A stretch of 64,000 nt of DNA, from contig CBDHYI010000008.1 of assembly GCA_965275915.1 (NCBI GenBank), forward strand, positions 1,178,001 to 1,242,000, in the 5' to 3' direction. The notes under the pieces are model-generated. The model ran no database searches, had not been told where the DNA came from, and was given only the letters and a program-made list of their open reading frames with translations. The position numbers and the translations under genes are program-made. Positions 63,785-64,000 of the stretch are shown here, piece after piece. Origin of the DNA: JBDWFY01 sp965275915 (lineage in GTDB: Bacteria > Pseudomonadota > Alphaproteobacteria > Rhizobiales > Stappiaceae). Position 1 is the stretch's first letter. Each line of letters begins with the position of its first letter.

Positions 63785-64000
63785 ATGGATACCAGACCGC
63801 CATTGCCGCCTTTTACCGAAGAAACGGCCATTCAGAAAGTCCGGTTGGCCGAAGATGGCTGGAACAGCCGTGACGCTGCCAAGGTGGCGCTTGCCTATAC
63901 ATCCGATACCCGCTGGCGGAACCGGGCGACGTTCGTCAACAACCGGGACGAGGCGCAAGCCTTTCTGGAAGCGAAATGGGTCAGGGAACTGGACTATCGT
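63785..64000 (+). CDS. NTF2-like (DUF1348/SnoaL) protein, N-terminal part
   Basis: 72 codons to the right edge. [20 protein letters not shown], then [20 protein letters not shown] is the standard opening of DUF1348 proteins. GGGAGA precedes the ATG. Third gene of the GST/fusion-protein operon, 22 bp after the fusion gene stop. Function unknown. Confidence 0.88.
   Translation, partial: MDTRPPLPPFTEETAIQKVRLAEDGWNSRDAAKVALAYTSDTRWRNRATFVNNRDEAQAFLEAKWVRELDYR

Noticed and set aside
1..64000. CRISPR arrays, tRNA or rRNA genes, intact transposases, phage or defence systems
   Set aside because: No spaced direct repeats, cloverleaf-like sequences, transposase motifs or defence-family proteins were seen on either strand; small divergent RNA genes cannot be excluded by eye.

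Overview
The window looks like chromosomal DNA from an alphaproteobacterium, most likely a Hyphomicrobiales or related marine lineage. This rests on gene content: tripartite TRAP and Dpp-type ABC uptake systems, a methylotroph-type serine-cycle block, a DmdA-like demethylase, an iron-sulfur (PhrB-type) photolyase, and six LysR regulators in 64 kb. Coding density is high, GC is roughly in the high fifties by eye, and the layout is short operons with divergent regulators. I saw no rRNA, tRNA, CRISPR array, intact insertion sequence, phage block or defence island.

Layout. 1-3.3 kb: the start of a NERD-domain protein runs off the left edge, followed by a DmdA-like GcvT-family protein and a crotonase facing a GcvA-type LysR. 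3.5-8.7 kb: a small exported protein, a truncated oligopeptide ATPase, a cysteine-free sulfite-oxidase-fold protein, a HlyD/FUSC efflux pair and an APH-GNAT fusion. 8.8-19 kb: a Dpp-type peptide/opine importer and a CrtI/PYROXD2-like flavoprotein on the minus strand, divergent from a cyclase-family hydrolase, a second such flavoprotein and a RidA protein. I read this as one uptake-and-oxidation locus for an unidentified nitrogenous substrate. 19-24 kb: LysR, a DUF1445 hydro-lyase and a complete TRAP transporter. 24-27.7 kb: LysE exporter, a TetR regulator with a clear palindromic operator, and a decaying catabolic operon in which a 3-dehydroshikimate-dehydratase-like gene and a second Gfo/Idh gene are broken while the Gfo/Idh gene between them is intact. 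27.7-42.7 kb: assorted metabolic genes (DUF3179, lactate-oxidase family, photolyase, D-cysteine desulfhydrase family, old yellow enzyme, MCP, DapA family) with LysR regulators and an ArsR-SRPBCC pair.

42.8-49.1 kb is the clearest pathway: sgaA-mtkA-mtkB-hprA on the minus strand, divergent from a LuxR/NarL-type regulator and malyl-CoA lyase (mcl). Together they interconvert malate, glyoxylate, acetyl-CoA, glycine, hydroxypyruvate and glycerate, as in the serine cycle. The sgaA/regulator gap holds overlapping inverted repeats.

49.2-64 kb: a scar that left only the C-terminal parts of a TetR gene and an NTF2-like gene, then EamA, Ada, YchJ-like and beta-helix proteins, a ~96-bp palindromic element, a 777-residue envelope protein with a peptidoglycan-binding domain, UspA, FolB, GNAT, VOC, and a LysR-controlled GST / PNPOx-ferredoxin-reductase fusion / DUF1348 operon that runs off the right edge.

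Assignments rest on reading translated motifs and remembered family features; no search was run.
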